From NCBI GenBank assembly GCA_046757725.1, contig JBHHYU010000005.1:23670-87669 (forward strand): a stretch of DNA of 64,000 bases, in the 5' to 3' direction. Within the stretch, counting starts at the first letter, position 1, and every line of letters begins with the position of its first letter. The notes under the pieces were generated by a model that worked only from the letters and a program-made list of their open reading frames with translations, was not told where the DNA came from and searched no databases. Position numbers and translations under genes: made by a program. Shown here piece by piece: positions 61,053-64,000 of this stretch. This stretch comes from JBHHYU01 sp046757725. GTDB taxonomy: Bacteria; Desulfobacterota; Binatia; UBA9968.

Positions 61053-62275
61053 AACTCCTCATCGTGCAAGGGGATGGGATGGCGGACTATCCCTTGGATC
61101 GTTTAGGTGGAAGGACTCCGTTGGAGGTGGCCGCGACTCCCAACATGGACTGGCTGGCCTCACGGGGTGTCTTTGGTCTTGCTCACACCATTCCGGAGGG
61201 TCTACCGCCGGGAAGCGATGTGGGTAATATGAGTATTCTGGGATATGACCCGGCGCTCTATCACACCGGTCGTTCTCCCCTAGAAGCGGCCAGTATGGGA
61301 GTTGCTTTAAATCCGGAGGATATTGCCTTCCGCTGTAATCTCGTAACCCTACGACGCGATGGGAGTGGCACCATCATGGAGGATTTTACTGCCGGTCATA
61401 TCTCCAGCGAGGAAGCAACTCAAATTATTGCCGATGCAAAGCGCCGGTTGGGAAGAAAAAATATAGAATTTTACCCCGGGGTCAGTTACCGCCATCTGAT
61501 GGTATGGCGTGGGGGTAAAGGGTCGATGAGGACTACCCCACCACACGACATCACTGATAAAAAAACCGAACCTTACTTGCCTGAAGGGGAAGGTGCGGAG
61601 TTGCTCAACGAGCTGATGAAAGAATCCGAGGCCCTCCTCGCCAGGCATCCAGTCAACCAAAAGCGTGTAGAACGAGGAGAGAGAGTCGCAACCTCCATCT
61701 GGCTCTGGGGGCAAGGAAAAGCGCCACAACTCCCTTCCCTCAAGGAAAGATATGGGATTCAGGGAGGGGTCATCTCAGCGGTAGATATCATTAACGGCCT
61801 TGGACATTATGCCGGGCTGGAGCGGATCAAGGTGCCCGGTGTTACCGGTTTTCTCGACACCAACTATAAGGGTAAAGCGGAGTATGCTTTGAAGGCGTTA
61901 AAACAAAAAGATTTAATTTTTCTCCATGTCGAAGCCCCGGATGAGGCCGGTCATATGGGAGACGTTGAAAAAAAGATTAAGGCCATAGAAGACCTTGATG
62001 CGAGAGTTCTTGGCACCTTGCTCAAGGGAATGGATCGTTGGCCGGATTGGAAATTGCTCCTGCTTCCCGATCATCCAACACCGATTGTCCTAAAGACCCA
62101 TGCCTCCGATCCGGTGCCTTTTGTGCTCTTCTCCTCGACTGAAAGGGTGGAGCCCAAGGCCCGTGGATTCAACGAAAGGGATGCGGAGAGAAGCGGGGTG
62201 GTTGTCAAACGGGCCTTTACCTTGATAGAAGCTCTCATAGGAGGAAAACAATCATGGATCGAAACCTCGCATTAG
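61049..62275 (+). CDS. apgM: Cofactor-independent phosphoglycerate mutase, archaeal type (ApgM-like); candidate homoserine kinase
   Basis: 408 residues of the alkaline phosphatase superfamily. LLIVQGDGMADYP has the first metal aspartate; PPGSDVGNMSILGYDP has the catalytic serine; LHVEAPDEAGHMGDVEKK and LLLPDHPTPIVLKTH supply the remaining metal ligands. Members of this family interconvert 2- and 3-phosphoglycerate, but members next to thrC in operons lacking thrB have been proposed as homoserine kinases. Overlaps thrC by four bases and glpX by 22. Confidence 0.88.
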   Translation: MKLLIVQGDGMADYPLDRLGGRTPLEVAATPNMDWLASRGVFGLAHTIPEGLPPGSDVGNMSILGYDPALYHTGRSPLEAASMGVALNPEDIAFRCNLVTLRRDGSGTIMEDFTAGHISSEEATQIIADAKRRLGRKNIEFYPGVSYRHLMVWRGGKGSMRTTPPHDITDKKTEPYLPEGEGAELLNELMKESEALLARHPVNQKRVERGERVATSIWLWGQGKAPQLPSLKERYGIQGGVISAVDIINGLGHYAGLERIKVPGVTGFLDTNYKGKAEYALKALKQKDLIFLHVEAPDEAGHMGDVEKKIKAIEDLDARVLGTLLKGMDRWPDWKLLLLPDHPTPIVLKTHASDPVPFVLFSSTERVEPKARGFNERDAERSGVVVKRAFTLIEALIGGKQSWIETSH

Positions 62276-63201
62276 AAGTTGTTCGTGTCACCGAAGCAGC
62301 GGCTCTATCCTGCGCTCGCCTTATGGGCCGCGGGGATGAAAAAGCGGCTGATCAGGCCGCTGTGGATGCGATGCGGCAGGCCTTCAATGGGCTTTCCATC
62401 GATGGCACCGTGGTCATCGGAGAAGGGGAGCGGGACGAGGCTCCCATGCTTTATATCGGCGAAAAAGTTGGTTCGGGTCATGGGCCTGAAGTGGATATAG
62501 CCCTGGACCCCTTAGAGGGAACCACCATCTGCGCCAATGGTGGCCCAAATGCCTTAGCCGTTATTGCTATGGCGGATAGTGGCAATTTTTTGCACTGCCC
62601 CGATACCTATATGGAAAAGATTGCGGTGGGCCCCCAGGGAAAAGGAATTGTTGATCTCGATAAAAGTCCTACGGAAAACCTTAAAGCGCTCGCCGCAGCC
62701 AAGGGGCAAAAAGTCGAGAATTTAACCGTCATCATCCTCTATCGCCCGAGACACGAAGCATTGATCCGAGAGGTCCGGCAGACAGGGGCTCGCATTCGAC
62801 TAATCAGTGACGGGGATGTCTCAGCCGCCATCGCTACAACAAAGCCGGAGACCGGAATTGATATGCTAATGGGCATCGGTGGGGCCCCTGAAGGAGTCCT
62901 GGCTGCGGCTGCCTTGCGTTGTGTCGGGGGAGAAATGCAGGGACGATTAAAGCCAAGAAATCAACAGGAAATCGACCGAGCCCAAGCCATGGGCATTAAA
63001 GACATAAAGAAAAAATACTCAATTGAAGATTTGGCAGCGGGGGAAGTCATGTTTGCGGCTACAGGGGTAACGGACGGCGACTATCTCAAAGGAGTACACT
63101 TCTTTCCCGGCGGAGCAACTACTCGCTCGGTTGTTATGCGCTCTAAAACTCGCACCATCCGGGTCATTGACGCCATTCATCATTTCGCATTCAAACCCTA
63201 G
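62254..63201 (+). CDS. glpX: Class II fructose-1,6-bisphosphatase
   Basis: 315 residues of the GlpX family. IGEGERDEAPMLYIGE, DIALDPLEGTT (metal site), GGAPEGVLAAAAL and FAATGVTDGDYLKGV are its signature. Dephosphorylates fructose-1,6-bisphosphate for gluconeogenesis; in autotrophs the same family also acts on sedoheptulose bisphosphate. AGGAGG before ATG 62254 lies inside the end of apgM, showing translational coupling. Confidence 0.96.
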   Translation: MDRNLALEVVRVTEAAALSCARLMGRGDEKAADQAAVDAMRQAFNGLSIDGTVVIGEGERDEAPMLYIGEKVGSGHGPEVDIALDPLEGTTICANGGPNALAVIAMADSGNFLHCPDTYMEKIAVGPQGKGIVDLDKSPTENLKALAAAKGQKVENLTVIILYRPRHEALIREVRQTGARIRLISDGDVSAAIATTKPETGIDMLMGIGGAPEGVLAAAALRCVGGEMQGRLKPRNQQEIDRAQAMGIKDIKKKYSIEDLAAGEVMFAATGVTDGDYLKGVHFFPGGATTRSVVMRSKTRTIRVIDAIHHFAFKP

Positions 63202-63231
63202 CCCTCAACCTCCATACTCCCGGACGGGATC

Positions 63232-63477
63232 ATGGCGAAGAAAAGAAAAAAGAAAAAAAAGAGACGGTGGTTCAAGCTCCTCTTGCTCTTTCTATTAACC
63301 CCCTTGATCATTTGGAGCCTTGCTTTCGGCGTATGGATTTACTGGCCGGAACTTGAAAAGAACATAAAATTCTGGGAAAGAGGAAAAACCCCGCTCCACC
63401 AAACCCAAAAAGCCTCTCATGAAAGGATCCTGAAAGAAGAACGGAGACAACTAGACGAAATTCTCCGGGAGCGTTAG
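63232..63477 (+). CDS. Small basic single-pass membrane protein
   Basis: 81 residues: a lysine/arginine-rich start (KKRKKKKKRR), one membrane helix (LLLLFLLTPLIIWSLAFGVW), then a charged tail with a heptad-like helix. No family recognised. The positive N-terminus suggests an N-in orientation with the tail outside. Follows glpX by 30 bases. Confidence 0.6.
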   Translation: MAKKRKKKKKRRWFKLLLLFLLTPLIIWSLAFGVWIYWPELEKNIKFWERGKTPLHQTQKASHERILKEERRQLDEILRER

Positions 63478-63720
63478 TGATCCTGCAGCGCCATTTCGAG
63501 CGCCAAGGTACCCGTTAAGATGGGCTCCATTCGACGGATCCTGATGCACGGTAGGTCGAGTAAACCAGCATTCGAGCAGCCCAGTTACAGAACCTCTCCA
63601 GAAGTTTATCCGACGGACCGCTCCGCTAAAAAGGTAGACCAGACCCTCAAGTACTGGAGCGTGATCCAAGCGGAATAGTGTGTTCCCGTTGATTCGACTC
63701 TGCTCAAGCTATCTATCATT
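63478..63720 (-). pseudogene. Possible decayed gene fragment
   Basis: One minus-strand frame (about 63717 down to 63478) reads as protein-like, ending LDLPCIRIRRMEPILTGTLA and then LEMALQDH before a stop, but it is broken by two in-frame stop codons (near 63609 and 63588) and lacks a start. No family identified. It lies between the small membrane protein and the ABC ATPase, overlapping neither. Could be chance. Confidence 0.25.
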
Positions 63721-64000
63721 TTATTGCGCCATTGCCTTTCGCGCCTCTCCGGACAGCAGACCCCAGATATCGTGTTTGATCTTTATGAATCTGGGATCCT
63801 CTTTGACCTCAAGGGTTCGAGGAGTCGGGAATGGAACGGTGATGTCCTTCATGACTCGGCCGGGACGGAAGCTAAAAACAAAAACGCGGTCGGAAAGAAA
63901 GATGGCCTCTTCAATATCGTGGGTGACAAAAATGACGATTTTTCTCGAGTGCTTCCAGTCCACCATACGCTGGAGCTCCTCTTGCATCAGTAGCCGGGTC
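63721..64000 (-). CDS. ABC transporter ATP-binding protein, nitrate/sulfonate/taurine type, C-terminal part
   Basis: The frame runs off the right end. About 93 residues remain: IVIFVTHDIEEAIFLSDRVFVFSFRPGRVMKD is split as the H-loop VTHDIEEA and the SDRVFVF segment typical of SsuB/TauB/NrtD ATPases, then a C-terminal tail. Walker A, signature and Walker B lie beyond the window. The substrate (nitrate, sulfonate, bicarbonate or similar) cannot be told. Confidence 0.88.
   Translation of the reverse strand, partial: TRLLMQEELQRMVDWKHSRKIVIFVTHDIEEAIFLSDRVFVFSFRPGRVMKDITVPFPTPRTLEVKEDPRFIKIKHDIWGLLSGEARKAMAQ

Noticed and set aside
1..64000. CRISPR arrays, rRNA, insertion sequences or phage genes
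   Set aside because: No regularly spaced repeats, rRNA-like stretches, transposases, integrases or phage proteins were seen. The only multi-copy sequence is the small intergenic element.

Overview
The window is a gene-dense piece of a Gram-negative-type bacterial chromosome, almost entirely housekeeping. The first and last genes (nuoB-like, ABC transporter ATPase) run off the ends. The gene set points to a respiratory, possibly autotrophic or methylotrophic bacterium: complex I, complete System I cytochrome c maturation (ccmABCDEFGHI), quinone biosynthesis, TCA enzymes, class II FBPase (glpX) and a class III alcohol dehydrogenase. The mixture (sirohaem reductase with a HEPN-like tail, cofactor-independent phosphoglycerate mutase in a threonine operon, EF-G-like GTPase) would fit a deep-branching lineage such as NC10/Methylomirabilota or Nitrospirota. 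That placement is inference; there is no rRNA here to test it.

Layout. 1-4.2 kb: end of nuoB, then assimilatory sulfate reduction (sirohaem reductase with HEPN-like tail, an unknown protein, 4Fe-4S APS reductase). 4.4-8.2 kb: cold-shock-like protein, then a minus-strand quinone cluster (polyprenyl diphosphate synthase, UbiE/MenG, membrane protein) and a LON-domain protein. 8.2-10.3 kb: a structured 585-base intergenic region, a PuuD-like membrane protein, a cytochrome c lipoprotein and tRNA-Leu(CAG). 10.3-21.1 kb: valS-nadC-birA-coaX-fusA-like cofactor/translation run, amidohydrolase and isoaspartyl peptidase. 21.1-28.1 kb: minus-strand ccm operon. 28.5-33.2 kb: MscS-like TM protein, mdh-sucC-sucD, ndk. 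33.2-46.1 kb: rlmN-mtnP-pfkB, then glycosyltransferase and UDP-glucuronate/xylose/galactose enzymes, lepA-lepB, a beta-propeller protein, MBL hydrolase, alcohol dehydrogenase and dgkA. 46.2-57 kb: two divergent paralogues of an unknown family, then the pyrimidine operon with a PyrR-type attenuator leader, pyrR, a PyrB/PyrI-zinc/PyrR fusion, carA, carB and recG. 57-63.5 kb: aminotransferase-hom-thrC-apgM-glpX operon.

The most unusual items are: (i) the three-part aspartate carbamoyltransferase / PyrI zinc domain / PyrR fusion directly behind a stand-alone PyrR and an attenuator; (ii) an intergenic structured element with two clear copies in opposite orientation (8.6 kb and 29.2 kb, about 87% identical over 93 aligned positions) and a diverged copy at 4.3 kb, each beside a promoter; (iii) a three-member family of unknown ~165-residue proteins, two of them divergently paired; (iv) a threonine operon without thrB but with an apgM-type phosphomutase that could supply the missing homoserine kinase.
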